Part shown: positions 26,721 to 38,447 of the stretch, one piece after another | How positions within the stretch are numbered: position 1 is the stretch's first letter | Layout of the letters: each line of letters begins with the position of its first letter | Position numbers and translations under genes: made by a program | Source of the DNA: Haliclystus octoradiatus | Taxonomy: Eukaryota > Cnidaria > Staurozoa > Stauromedusae > Haliclystidae | Direction of reading: 5' to 3' | Length of the DNA: 64,000 nucleotides | Assembly: GCA_916610825.1 (NCBI GenBank) | Contig: OU744451.1 | Span: 3,616,345-3,680,344 of the forward strand | Notes under the pieces: generated by a model | What the model saw: only the letters and a program-made list of their open reading frames with translations | What the model was told of the DNA's origin: nothing | Databases searched by the model: none

Positions 26721-27829
26721 TGCGATGCATGTTGTAGAGCCGTCATGCCTATTCATTATCATCAATTGGTAGTCTTGCATGGGAAAATGTGTCAACCAAT
26801 ATAATATTTAATTAATGATTACGTTGTTAACCCTATATACAAACACACTAATGAGGCTACAGCATTCTCCATAAGTAACACAAATATCAAAATTCTAATT
26901 CATCAAAGATAATATAAGATACTTACACATTTAGATATGATTTACATATTTAATTAAGTACAGTAGCTAAATTATTTCCTTGTACACAATAGTTCAGTTA
27001 TTGAGGGTCGATGATGGCATTATTTAGATGTGTAGAAACAGAATATCAAAATATCTTTGACAGGTTATGCTTTCAATTTCTTATTTTCATTATCATCGCT
27101 AAATAATTTCATAGTTCGAATCCAAAATTGAGCACAGATCGAGCCTAGTACATTTATTCTGAGTTCATGATCACTGGATAGGATTCAGCAAACATGAATC
27201 GGATAATGATATTCGCATCGGATTCAGCCAATCACATTCTGTGTAGGTATTTAATTTATAATAACATCAAATTTGTAGAATCATCATCGTCAATAATCAT
27301 CATTTATTCAGAGCATTAAGTTTTTACAGTAGCACAGGTTTTTTCTAATTTGTAGAAGAAGAAACATACGTTTCCTAAATATGCTTACATGCACTGTATA
27401 ATTATTCTGGATTTAAAAAAGGCAAAAGAAGGAAGGTTTTTAATTTTATAGCCCTACTCTTTCACAAATTTAATCAGATCAGATTTATCAGAAACAGTCA
27501 AGAGTAAAGGTGTGCATCCGATCGGAGTTTCTACATATTGACGACGGGAACTAACAGTCTGTAATCTGCATCCAATCTAAAGATATATTTAGTTGAAACT
27601 TGAATGATAAAGTATATCATGATTTCATTCTGAGTTTTACTTTACAGTTTCTCACTTTGTTCCAGCTATACCTATAAATTCTAGCAATTCATAATTCTAA
27701 AGGCAAGTAAGTACACTGGGAATTCTCATTTACTTCTGTTTACTACAACTCTCGTAAATTGACGAAACTCGATAAATTTCAAAATGAACTAAGAACTAAA
27801 TACTATCTCAGGAATGTTTGACTACACAG

Positions 27830-28020
27830 TGAAACCTGTATATGACAGCCATCTATGATAGGTAGATAAATTGACAAAGCTATATGCAGGTGGCCTTTAT
27901 AAGCAGGGTCGTTTCAATAGAAAATACTATTTAGACAAACCAAGAATGACCACTGTGGGCAGGTGGCTGCTTTATAGTGATAACCATTAACCTTTATAGC
28001 AGGTTATCGGACTTGATATC
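27830..28020. repeat. MITE of the 'cctg-tata' family, copy in Mutator-like A
   Basis: Starts acagtgaaacctgtatatg and ends with ttatagcaggtt. It contains tagaaaatactattt and tgaccactgtgggcaggtgg, both found again at 43560-43655 and, inverted, at 55660-55770. Confidence 0.55.
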
Positions 28021-29283
28021 TTTGTCAAGCTGTTACTGTCTCCTTACGAGTTACTAAGTTAGCACGAACAATTAAATCCAATCACGCAACTCAAACTAGC
28101 AACTGATTGACCTTTCGCTATTTGGGAATATGGTACACTTTTTTGTAAGAAGTTTCTCTTGCCTGTGTACTGCAACTCTCAGTTCCATGGAGTAGACTCA
28201 GTAGAGGCTACTACCTCTAAGTCTTCTTATTAAATAACGCTGATTAAAATAGCTGTCTATGGACCTCATGGGAGCAGGGATTGCCATTACCGCTCCTCAC
28301 AATATTACAATGCTGATGCGTCGCCAAAGCAGTTTTCCCATTCATAAACTCTAATGTTATCTCTCCACAACAAAACGTGAGAATGAGGTTGGTTTGATTT
28401 TCAGCACAAGAAATTTCTCAGATCGTAGACTCAATTAATGTCTATATTCATTCATTGAGGTATTCATCTCACCAGCGGTCCCACATTATATACTGTGCAA
28501 TGTCATATAGTTGTCACAATGTCCCTTTACTTTTGAAGTCTGGTGTATAGGATACTTAAACCCTAGATATGTTATACAGCTATCTCATAATGGTTGCTTT
28601 GTTATCATTTGGTTACGGGTACCTAGTTGATAATTAAATGTTTATCTCAGACGGCCACTTTCCTCAGGTAATCTATAGAAGTGTCGATATGCAGGCCTAT
28701 AGTCAGATATACCTGGCGCCTTATTAGGAATAGTTACTTGATATTTCATCTGGTGTATGTATGGCTTACCAGTAAATGTAGAAGTAACACATTGATCCAA
28801 TATTGTTGTCTCGCTGATATTGATTATAGGTGGTCGCTTTCCTGAGGTAACTAATATTAGTGTTACATAAGACTGAGCCTGTCCTGCCTGTACATCTGAA
28901 CCTGTAGGCACAGGTTATAGAAATAAGTGCTACAATTTGAAGGTATATTGGTCCTTCATTTCCGATGGTCACAACGCTCAGGCAATCAGTAGTTCACATT
29001 ATGCCTGTACGGTCGGGTTTACATTGACAACCTAGTCCTTATGGTTTAAATTCTTCCTATTATTGATTTTCTAAGGATTCTCAGCAAATTAAAAATATTA
29101 TTTCGAAATAATGATTTGACATCCATTTGCATTGTATGAAAATGTCATATTTTGGTATTTTCTGTGGTACCCCATATTAATAATCACTTGAAAAAAACTT
29201 GTATCATGATTGGTGGATTTGTACCACGTGTTTAGCAGTTATGTCAAGACAACCCACGAAATTCCATGGCAAACCCCTAAAAG

Positions 29284-29333
29284 CGTGCAGGTATAGGGCA
29301 CGTGTGCGGTTATAGACCTATACCTGCACGGTT
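29284..29333. repeat. Short hairpin (gcgtgcaggtatagg arms)
   Basis: gcgtgcaggtatagg at 29284-29298 is followed after a short loop by cctatacctgcacgg, giving a stem of about 14 bp. It may be a small foldback remnant. Confidence 0.5.
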
Positions 29334-29537
29334 TTAGCCAAAAAACTAGAACATATGTTTTAAAAATGGCGATGAGCTGCGACAGATTGAATATTTTTTC
29401 ATAAAATCAACTTAAATGTATACTCTGTAATTGAAACTTCAGTTGAGAAATTAAAAAAAGTAACAGCTTGGGATTTGCTATAATTAGATGTAACTTTTAC
29501 TATATATTTCTAATATTGAAAACATGTTGAATTCTTA

Positions 29538-30212
29538 GGCTGCGTTTACACGACAAGTGGATTTACGAAACCCGGGTGAATTTTAGTCTGGATCGCCCTC
29601 GCGTCTAGACATAAACAGGAAACCCGAGAGAAAATTAGTCCGATTAGCGAGTCTATCAGGACTTTTGAAAGTAAGGATAGGAAACCCAGGTTTCTCAAGC
29701 CAAGCTTTTGCAAAACCCGGGTCTTTCTGTCGTCTAAACAGATATTTATGTAAAACCCAGGTTTACAAAAGTCCACTTTCATTTTGCGGCAATACGGCAT
29801 GTAAATATTGGCAACCACTTGGCTCTGTTTTAGGATAAAATACTATAGTTTAGGTAAACTATTCAATGAATCTGTTTATATAAGGTAAAATCGTGAATAA
29901 CATGTATTTAAAATGTATTATGTACAAAAGCGGTGTCAATTCCAATGGAATTTAATTAGATATGAATAACAAAACTTATTTTGAATGGTTTAAATAAAAA
30001 AAAAACATCGATCTGAAGCTACAGAATCGAAGAATTATAAAAATCCAATTTTAACGAAAAACCAATAAGAAATGATGAAGTAACAGCGCTTTATTTAGAC
30101 AAAATAGATGAATCTAGTCTTGTGTAAACTGATACCCTATCTGAACTTTCTGAAAGTGGACTTTTGAAAGACTTTTGAAAACCGGGGTTTTTGCTCTCAT
30201 GTAAACATAGCC
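29538..30212. mobile_element. MITE with GGCTGCGTTTACA ends and TTA duplication (PIF/Harbinger-like)
   Basis: GGCTGCGTTTACACGA at the left and the complementary tgtaaacatagcc at the right are flanked by TTA on both sides (29535-29537 and 30213-30215). A three-base TTA target fits PIF/Harbinger. The interior has repeated 'aaacccgggt' and 'gacttttgaaa' motifs in both orientations. No coding capacity. Confidence 0.75.
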
Positions 30213-30537
30213 TTAGCGTTATACTTTTAAATGATATTCGTAACAAATTTCATTAAAATTCTATTTACTGAAAAAGCAATGACCCATTGAGTTAGAAAAC
30301 AAATCATTGTTGTTTTGAAATTGATGAGAGATAATTGATGTTCCAGGCAAAGGTTATGTTACATGATTTTAAAATGATTAGCCTACATCACTCTTTAATC
30401 CCTTACGTAACATTAATCCATTACGTAAAATTGCTCAATTTTGCCAAATAGGCAAATTGCTCTTTATCTGTCACATAGATTAATGTTAATATTTAGGCAA
30501 AATTTGTTTTTCCAAATTTATTGTATAGCCTATATTC

Positions 30538-31522
30538 GGTGTCTGTAACTTGCGTGCGTTTACAGGAAATACGCCTTAATCTGTAACCTTTTTGACTACG
30601 ACCTTCGCTTACAAATTTTAGCGTCTCGATGTTATGAAAAAGTTCTGGCTTGGCTAAATTTGGCAGTTGCTGTCATGTCTTAATTGACAAGGACTTTATT
30701 CGAGACCAAGTTCCAGACTTGAATAATTTATCAACAGATTAAAAAGTAGAGCCGTATAGCTAAGAATTTTCCATAAATTGTTGAACTTGATTTGGCAGGA
30801 AATCCATCACATGAAAACACAATTACTTGCAGGGGTTAGAAAGTCCTGAAATGTTTATCCAAGTCTGTATCAATATCATCAATGTGACACATACATTGCC
30901 TTGAAATTAGTAAAAATAAAGTAAAAATAAGTTTTAAATTTTTAATTTGAAACTGGTATATATGTTTAATACTGTATATAACACAGTAATGTCATAAAAC
31001 GTTATAGTTGTCATTAATATCATTATTTAGCGGTCAAATGATGAATGTTTAATAATCAAAATATTAGTATATTTATCAAATATTATATTAAGCCCTGAGT
31101 ATAAAGTCCCTAACAATCTGCCAAGTTTAGCCAAGCAAGAACTTTTTTTATAACATTGAGACGCTAAAGTTCGTAAGCGAAGGTCGTAGTCAAAAAGGTG
31201 ATAGATTATGAAGTACTTCCTGTAAACGCACGCAGCACCCAGATTGGAAAGAATGCATTGTGCGCGGCCAAAATCGTATTTTTCTCGGAAAATGTGCGGC
31301 TGAAAGCCAAATTCTGGTGTAATTTTGCGCAGGTGGATGATATATGTAGGCACATTTTAGATATAACTTCTAAATTTTCATGGAAAATATTTCATTTTCT
31401 TTCAAAATACGGATACAATTATGAAATGCGCAGCTGGAATTTCAGCCGCGGCCAAGATGTTACCCGCAAACAGCAAACTTTCCAATCTGGCGCAGCACAC
31501 CTGTAGACAAGTTACAGACACC
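30538..31522. mobile_element. Foldback MITE with GGTGTCTGTAACTTG ends
   Basis: GGTGTCTGTAACTTG at 30538 and its complement ending at 31522 bound the element. An additional inner inverted repeat (30550-30710 versus 31090-31230, with gcgtgcgtttacagga and ccttcgctta/taagcgaagg) suggests nesting. Flanks agcctatatt and agcctgtgtt match 8 of 10 bases, as an old 9-10-bp duplication would. It abuts the right TIR of copy A. Confidence 0.65.
31228..31510 (-). repeat. Dispersed repeat ('ttccaatctgg' family), inverted copy
   Basis: Reverse-complement counterpart of 35515-35860: both contain caccagaatttggct, attttggccgcgcacaatgc and ccagattgg blocks and a ctgtttgcgggtaa/ctgtttgcaggcaa block in the same order. 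It lies inside Mutator-like copy A. Confidence 0.75.
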
Positions 31523-31547
31523 AGCCTGTGTTGGAGAATTGAACATG

Positions 31548-32352
31548 AACACACTAGGCAAGAGGCATACAGATACATGTTAGTTAATCATGCACTACAG
31601 TAGTCTACAATATTTATAGGCTTAGGCTACAACCTTACACTTACAAGTTACAACTTACAAGTCTATAATGTAAGTGGAGGCCAAGAACTTTCCTTTATTC
31701 ACCCTTCAATGTCAACTTTAGTTGACAAAATATATCACATTATAATATAAACAGTGACTCATTAGGCGAACTATCATTATTGTGCCTAGTTGATTGAGAA
31801 TTCCTAACTTACTTTTTAATGTCAGGCTATTTGTCTAATCGTGTTTTGAATCAAAAACTTTTGATATTGGAATCTAACCATTAAAAGAGGAGTTAGGTTA
31901 CACCTTATTGTAGGTTAATTCTTCAAACATCTTACCCTGTCCGAATTTCAAGCTACATAAAAAGAAGCCAACGTCTCTTAATGATTAAGTTAGTCTACAT
32001 TTTCAGCTCATTATATTGGGCTATAGATCTATATATCAACAGCGTTGACGAGCAAAGAAAACATCAATTATACTGGAATTCTACGATGAGCAGGATAAGA
32101 ACTTCATTTCTACACAAAATATAATATATGAAGATTGTCGAAAGTCTTTATGTTGAATCTTCAATCTCATCAATTTCCGACAAGACCGCCATTTTTTCTG
32201 GCCATAAGAAATCTCAAAGTCAAGTCAAAATTTGAAATTCAAATCAAGACGAAATAAAGTGCGAGATGTTTTCAGATGTGGCCAAAATTATCAGACGGGA
32301 CAGGGTTCTACTGCGCATGACGCCCTGCAGCCTGTTGAATATTCTCCTTACC
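31548..32352. repeat. Right TIR of Mutator-like copy A
   Basis: Reverse complement of 25075-25871 with few differences. Ends ...GAATATTCTCCTTACC before the GCTGTTTGC duplication. Confidence 0.9.
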
Positions 32353-32689
32353 GCTGTTTGCAGGCAAAATATTATCATATCAAATTTACATTGACTCGAA
32401 TCTCTTCAGCATACTTGTTGAGATATCCATGCCAAAAGAGGTTGCATGTCTGTTTTGGCTGCACACACAAATGCTCCAAAATTTAGTTTTTTGAGAGAAA
32501 CACAAAAATGTAGGCCTTAAGGTGTAGTCAATAGTCATTGACTCATTATCATATCTGTTTTAATTTATTGCGCAATAATTTTCGCGGCTGAAATTCAAAC
32601 CATGCATTTCATAATTCTATCGTTATTTTATAAGAAAATGACATATCCCATGATTATTCAGATGTTATATCCAAAATTTACCAACATGT

Positions 32690-33157
32690 GGGCAATTCCA
32701 TTGTGACTGACCTACGCAACGTAGCATGTTTTGGTCAAGGGCATTGACTTAAAGGCAAACTTTGATAAATGTTTGTCTCCTAGAGACTAAAAACAACAAA
32801 AGGACTCTGTCTGACTAAACAAATAGAAAACTTCTGCAAAATCATATAAATTAGAAGAAGATTTAGGGTTGTGACTGACCCACACGAACACTCGCCATTT
32901 TATCAATCAGACACAAACATTTGCAAAATTCTGTGTAGTCTTATCACATATTAAAACAAAATCATTGTTTTCCAATTCTTTAAGGATGTAAATGTTAGTA
33001 TATAATCAAGTTGACTTGAAATTCTCAAAGAATTCACGGCAATAAACCAATATGTTTTGTGACTGACCCTTCAACAATTTATGACTCTCCCACGAGTCCC
33101 GATACCATTTGTGACTGACCTATACCTTTTCTTCAAAATCACCAATAATACGCTGTT
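32690..33157. repeat. Related left-end sequence with GTGACTGACC motifs
   Basis: Begins gggcaattccattgtgac, close to the end of the element at 33158, and contains four GTGACTGACC motifs (near 32702, 32870, 33058 and 33109), all in one orientation. No matching right end was found, so it may be a partial or tandem relative of the next element. Confidence 0.55.
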
Positions 33158-34670
33158 GGGCGATTCCATCGTGTCTGACTGACACATCGGAAGATACTTT
33201 CGAATAGGACGTGGATAGAGTCCCGGTAACGGGGTCTTTGGTTGAAAAAAGCAAGAGTCCCGGTATTCAAATACGCATGCGCAGAACGCTTTCCTGTCTT
33301 CGAAATATGTAAATAAAACTTTCAATTTTCTTAAACTTCAAAGGTATATCTAATTTATAAGTTATTAAAAGATATCCCATTTATTTGATAGTGAAACCAA
33401 AAATTTTACAAGCGTCAAAAATAAAGCAAGGAATTCAGACAAAAATCAATTGTTTTCTCCAAAATAGATACTTTTACCATCATTATATATATATGTTTGA
33501 TTGAGATTATAGACTTCGATGTGGATTAAATTAATGTTTTAGAGAGAGTGTCGAGTTGGCCGCTCGTGAATTTATGAGAACAACGACAAACTAAAACATG
33601 AAATTTTGCGTTTTTCTGTTCATGCTTTTCTAACAAAAATTACATCAATCAATATGAATTCACTTGTTTTGTATTATTAAGAAGTAAAAATAAAGAATAA
33701 TGAGTGTATTTTACCTTGAAATTATATAAATGTTTCGATCACTTCAAGCCGCTGTCAGTCAGACACGAAAAAGTCCTAAATGTTTTGTTTACTCCACAGC
33801 GTGACACTTGATCGCTAAATCCTTTCGTATGCAAAGTAGAAAATAGCTCATTTGCATATTGGGCGGGAATTATTGCTCTTTTCTTCAACGTCATCCTTTA
33901 AATCAGTGTGTCTGACTGACAGAAAATATTCATACGGACAGTTTCGACCTAAGCGCAACAGTCGGCATCTCAAAGCTAATGCCGTAATGATCATATAATC
34001 AAAGAAGCCGTGTGACCGCCTACTCGTTGTTTTGGGCACTTCACACCACGTGGAAATTTGAGGTCGCTGTCGTCAATATTTAGTCATGCGTGTTGACTGT
34101 TTTATCGCATGCGAAATGGAAATGGCAGTTCACTTGGCCTTGTTGTTTAGAATATTATCTGTATGTGTGCTACATTTTGAACAAAAAGAACAACCAATTT
34201 ACATTACATGATGATTATAGATTTGGAAGGAATATATAAAAGTTTTAATAAAAGAGTATTACTTGTGTTTTATGTCAAGTTATGTCAGTCAGACACAAAC
34301 TGCTTCGGAGAGGTTAGTCAGACACGAAATCTTGTCAGTCAGACACGAGAAACATTTGTTTATTGCCGTATATATTTTGAAGAACATGATGAGAGTGATT
34401 TTATTCTTCTTTATGCCAACACTTCGCAGAAATCTACAAATGTTCATCTCCAATTGGCAAAATGGCGAGCGTCCTTGTCAGTCAGACACGGACTTTAAAC
34501 TTGCTGTAGTTTATTTATATTTTGAGTTATTGTGAATATTTTTACTTTGTGGGAATGTTTTTGCCACTCAATATTTGTAAGAAATAATAATTGATCAAAC
34601 TTTGCGTGGATGTTGATGCCCTATTTGAAAATATCTTCCGATATGACAGTCAGACACGATGGAACCGCCC
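33158..34670. mobile_element. TIR element filled with GTCAGTCAGACACG motifs
   Basis: Left end GGGCGATTCCATCGTGTCTG and the complementary right end ...CACGATGGAACCGCCC form inverted repeats of about 50 bp that include atcggaagata. Inside and at the ends, at least eight copies of GTCAGTCAGACACG or its complement occur (near 33170, 33753, 33907, 34283, 34313, 34334, 34476, 34645), most in the right third facing one way. This layout resembles subterminal transposase-binding sites. No coding region and no clear target duplication. Confidence 0.7.
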
Positions 34671-35309
34671 ATATCTAATGAAATTAGGTTCATCTTCTAG
34701 TACATAAAATAGTCAAGTAAAAATTGAAGTAAGGGATTTATAATGTATATTTTTTATTAATAAAAGAAACTGTTTGAGTGATGCTCGTAATACGCGTGAA
34801 ACTACGTTAGTAACTGAGAAATATGTATTCTTTGGGTTGAGTCAAGCGCCATTAATTATATTATTTATAGGCCTATGTATATATTACAAATATAATTTAA
34901 TATAAACAATAAACAGCTAAACATTGCTCATAGGGATTCGTATTAAGCACATTAAGACTCAACAAAGCAATTCGTAAGATAAATTACAGTACTGTACCAT
35001 TCGAATTGTTGTGATTGGAAGTATATTTATCGGTCATCGTGAAACCACGAAATTGCAATGGTATCGAAGGAGGGTGTGACTAGCGACATGTAAATTGTTC
35101 ATGATAGATAAAAGCACGATGTGAGACACAAATAATTCATGTATTGCATTTACACGTATTTTCCTGTAGGCTACTAATGTAGTTTCAGACGCATAGCGGT
35201 CCTCAGACAGTTGATTTCATTAATGAAAAATATACATTATAAATCCCTCATTTCAATTTTTACTTAACTATTTTATGTACTACAAGATGAACCTAATTTC
35301 ATTAGATAT
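34671..35309. mobile_element. Foldback element with ATATCTAATG ends (about 640 bp)
   Basis: Inverted arms of about 90 bp: 34671-34761 (atatctaatgaaattaggtt...) and 35220-35309. The interior is AT-rich and non-coding. Its left end abuts the right end of the preceding element exactly, so one probably inserted at or beside the other. Confidence 0.7.
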
Positions 35310-35514
35310 GTTATTTGAGATACATTGATTATAAACGTGTGAGACAATGATACGAGGAGAAACTCAGAGAAGACAACAGAATTCAAGACCGAGTGGCGTG
35401 ACAACGGCCGCGAGAAACAGATTTCAAAAGAGGCTGAATTACGTAAAGATTCTAAAAAAAAAACAATGGGGCACGCAAGCACGCAGGCACGCATGTTGAC
35501 GACACCGGCCCATA

Positions 35515-35860
35515 TGTGATCCGTTTGTGCAAAACTACACCAGAATTTGGCTTTCAGAAGCACATTTTCCAAGCAAAAATACCACTTTGGCCACGCACAA
35601 TGCAATCTTTCCAATCTGGAACACTGCGATTGGGACATGGAGCACAGCAACGAACACTGCGACCAGATTGGAAGAATGCTGTTTGCAGGCAAGATCTTGG
35701 CTGCGCAATCACTTCTGCTGCAGGCATTTCGTAATTTTATCCATGTTTTACAAGAAAATGTCAACATTTCCATTATTATTTACATTTTATATCAAAACTT
35801 TTCTTAAATGTATAATCCACCCACGCAAAATTGCACCAGAATTTGGCTATGCTGTCTGAA
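35515..35860 (+). repeat. Dispersed repeat ('ttccaatctgg' family), contains the empty target of Mutator-like copy A
   Basis: Same family as 31228-31510. It contains gaatgctgtttgcaggcaa at 35672-35690, which is the uninterrupted version of the site where copy A duplicated GCTGTTTGC. A second caccagaatttggct block at 35831-35845 suggests an internal or terminal duplication. Confidence 0.75.
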
Positions 35861-37100
35861 TGGCAAGTAATCGTGCAGTGTATGAGGAAATTACTGAGAC
35901 AGACCCCCGACAGACCATATAGCAAAATGAAAAGCTAGGCTTAATAATTTAATTGATAGCTCATGGTCAATTGGTCATGACATATTTAGATTATTATCGG
36001 GCATATATTATTCAAAATAGCTGTGTTTATCCTCATAATAGAGCGTTCAATTACAATAACCCGAATAAAAGAGGACTTACCTTTGGATGGATAGAGTGTA
36101 TTATTCCGATCCAATAGTTTTTTTAGATCTTGCTAAGATCTGATTCTAAAATTTATCAGTGAGTTTCGATAGAAATGAAAGGCAGCTTGCTGACCTTTTG
36201 ATGCAGTCTCACCTGATTTCGCGGTTCTAATTCCAATCTGAAGGACTGGGGAGATTTCAAGACATTTAGTAGCCTACAATCACCTTACTCGACATATTGA
36301 TTCAAAATTCAGAATCATCCTTACCAGAATACCAGTAATGTGATTTAGAGACGGATAGGGTGGCTATGTTACGGAAACGAATTCTTGATTCTTGTCCATT
36401 TAACGTTGAAAACAAGATGTCCATTTAGTTTCAAGGTAAGGTTGGTTAAAGGTTATGTTATTTACAATAGTAGGTTATATGCGTTATCAGATCAGAGACC
36501 TCAGCCTCAACCTTGTTGGACAAAATATAGGGAGTAAGGGAGATTTCCATGAAGTCACCCCGAAGGGTGCCTTCTTCTAGGAAGTCTGGGGGCATGCTAC
36601 CCTCGAAATTTTTTCGCAATTGTAATGTGCCTGAAGACCTCTCCTGACAACTTGAAAGTATATTTTGATAAAGGAGATTGGAAAATAGACATTCTGCATA
36701 CAGTCTGTTAACATGAAGTCTCATTTCCATGGGTAAAATATGACTATTTTAAAATAGCCTCCTTAACAATATCAAAGCCAAAGTCACGTTTGTTCGTCAT
36801 TTCAGAGCCAAAAAGCTTAATGTTATTGAACAAGATCTGTTATAATTTGTAAATTAATTGATTATTTAGAATAATGAACATAATATCAAATTAGCGGGAG
36901 GATTTTGCCGAAATCGGGAGAGCAGCCATTTTGCAAATAATGGCAATCTCGACGAGATCTCGGGGGCGGCAGCGCTAAAAAAAGTTAAGAGCGGGGGCGG
37001 AAACTGATCAAATTTGACGTCAGGGGTGCCAAAATCCATCTTTTCAGCAAAAATTATGAGGAAAATGACAAAAAGTTAATTTTCAACTGCCAATTCTCGC
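35861..37100. other. Gene-free spacer
   Basis: No convincing gene. A GC-richer patch at about 36890-37030 (gcgggaggattttgccg, cgggggcggcagcgc) stands out from the AT-rich surroundings but has no recognisable coding content. Confidence 0.5.
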
Positions 37101-37102
37101 GG

Positions 37103-37371
37103 TGGGTGTAAAATACCGACCTGCCGACCACACAGACCAGCTTGATTTAATCTAGAATTTCCAGGTTGACATGAAGAATACTTCACGGCGTTGTACAGAA
37201 TGTTTTGTAAGTGCTTCCTGCTGACTGAAGATTTATAAATTTTCTTCAACAGGTATGTGGGTGTAAAATACCGACCCGCCGACTCGCCGACCACACAGAC
37301 CAGATTGATTTAATCTAGAATTTCCGGGTTGACATGACAAATACTTCACGGCGTTGTACAGAATCTTTTGT
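37103..37371. repeat. Pair of direct repeats of about 110 bp
   Basis: 37103-37210 and 37257-37371 share gtgggtgtaaaataccgac, the cacacagaccag...ttgatttaatctaga segment, and cttcacggcgttgtacagaat. The second copy has an extra gactcgcc. They are separated by 46 bp, so this is a local duplication or two fragments of one repeat. Confidence 0.8.
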
Positions 37372-37420
37372 ATGAACTTTTGATTCATATTAGACGATGT
37401 TTATTATTTCTCCAATAAAT

Positions 37421-38261
37421 TAGGGATGCACCGAAATTCCGTTTCGGCATAAAATTCCGGCATACCAACCGTTTTGCCGGCATTTCGGTTTGGCCGAAAT
37501 TTGACCTTCAGTTTCGGCCGTTTCGGTTATTTCGGCCATATTTTATAAACACATAAAATGTAACATTTAATCATATTTGATAACATAAATCAAAATAATA
37601 ATTGATTCCATTGAGTTTTCAATGCATCATAAAGCCTTTACTGTCTTTCATAAGTCTTGAAATGGAATCGTACAAAGTTTTCCACCGATCGCAGCCATTT
37701 TATTGTTTTGCCTCATTTTCAAAAAAACCTCGCTTTCAAATAAATCATCAGACCATGTGCTCAACTAAATTGGACGGACATGTTTGTTGCGTGAAAGTAA
37801 TGTTTCCTTCATCAAAACATGTACTTTAAACAATGTTAATATACAACTATGGAGGTTTACAATAAAATTGCATTAAATGATCCTAATAAACAATGTTGGA
37901 TTAATTTAATCGTTTATTTTATCCTAAATGAACAAAAATATTGTTCTTTTCAACCTTAGATTTATTTTACGAAGTAGTACTACTGGAGTGGAGAAGAGAT
38001 AAATTGATTGCCTTGTATGATTAAACAAGAAATCAAATGGTAGCAATCACTTGTATTGATGGTCAATTTGTTTTAAAAAAGTTTCTATATTCCAAAGTAA
38101 ACAATTTCAACTCGGTTTTAGCGATCAAATGTCGTATAAGAACTTCAAACAAAAGAAAAAATTTGCCGAAACAAAACCGAAATTCGGCCGAATTCCGGCC
38201 GATCATACCGGCATTTTCGGTATTTCGGCCACAGCCGGAATAGCGTTCCGGTGCATCCCTA
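37421..38261. mobile_element. hAT-like non-autonomous element (841 bp)
   Basis: Ends TAGGGATGCACCG and the complementary CGGTGCATCCCTA, with a perfect 8-bp CAATAAAT on each side (37413-37420 and 38262-38269). 'Tagggatgcaccgaaa' ends and 8-bp duplications are typical of hAT elements. Subterminal regions are rich in tttcgg/ccgaaa motifs in both orientations. The interior has no recognisable transposase. Confidence 0.88.
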
Positions 38262-38447
38262 CAATAAATATGACCGATAAATGTGATAAGCTTCATATTT
38301 AATTAATATCCACATTGTTTTTGTTTCGTAGTAATAGGCCTACATATTTACGAGATGTGGATTGTTATTATTATGTGGATGTTATTTTATCGTTCTCAAT
38401 CATTCTACCCTCATATGTTATATATATCATATCGCAATATATATATA

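Larger units (their letters stand above)
25075..32352. mobile_element. Mutator-like long-TIR element, copy A (7.28 kb, non-autonomous)
   Basis: Inverted terminal repeats of roughly 800 bp, about 97% identical by eye, begin GGTAAGCAGAATATTCAAC on the left. A perfect 9-bp GCTGTTTGC lies at 25066-25074 and 32353-32361. Nine-base duplications and very long TIRs fit Mutator-like elements. No transposase is recognisable between the arms, which instead hold MITEs and unique DNA. The target lies in a dispersed repeat whose uninterrupted form (gaatgctgtttgcaggcaa) is at 35672-35690. Confidence 0.9.

Noticed and set aside
28642-28972. Possible captured host exon in Mutator-like copy A
   Set aside because: The two overlapping open frames have no recognisable domain or clear splice sites, and the DNA contains repeated 'cctgaggaaagtggcc' words similar to nearby MITE fragments.
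32690-34670. CRISPR-like or satellite interpretation of the GTCAGTCAGACACG repeats
   Set aside because: Repeats occur in both orientations at uneven distances up to several hundred bases, unlike either class.
37602-37829. Open frame inside the hAT-like element as a transposase remnant
   Set aside because: No BED finger or hAT dimerisation motif could be identified in either strand with confidence.
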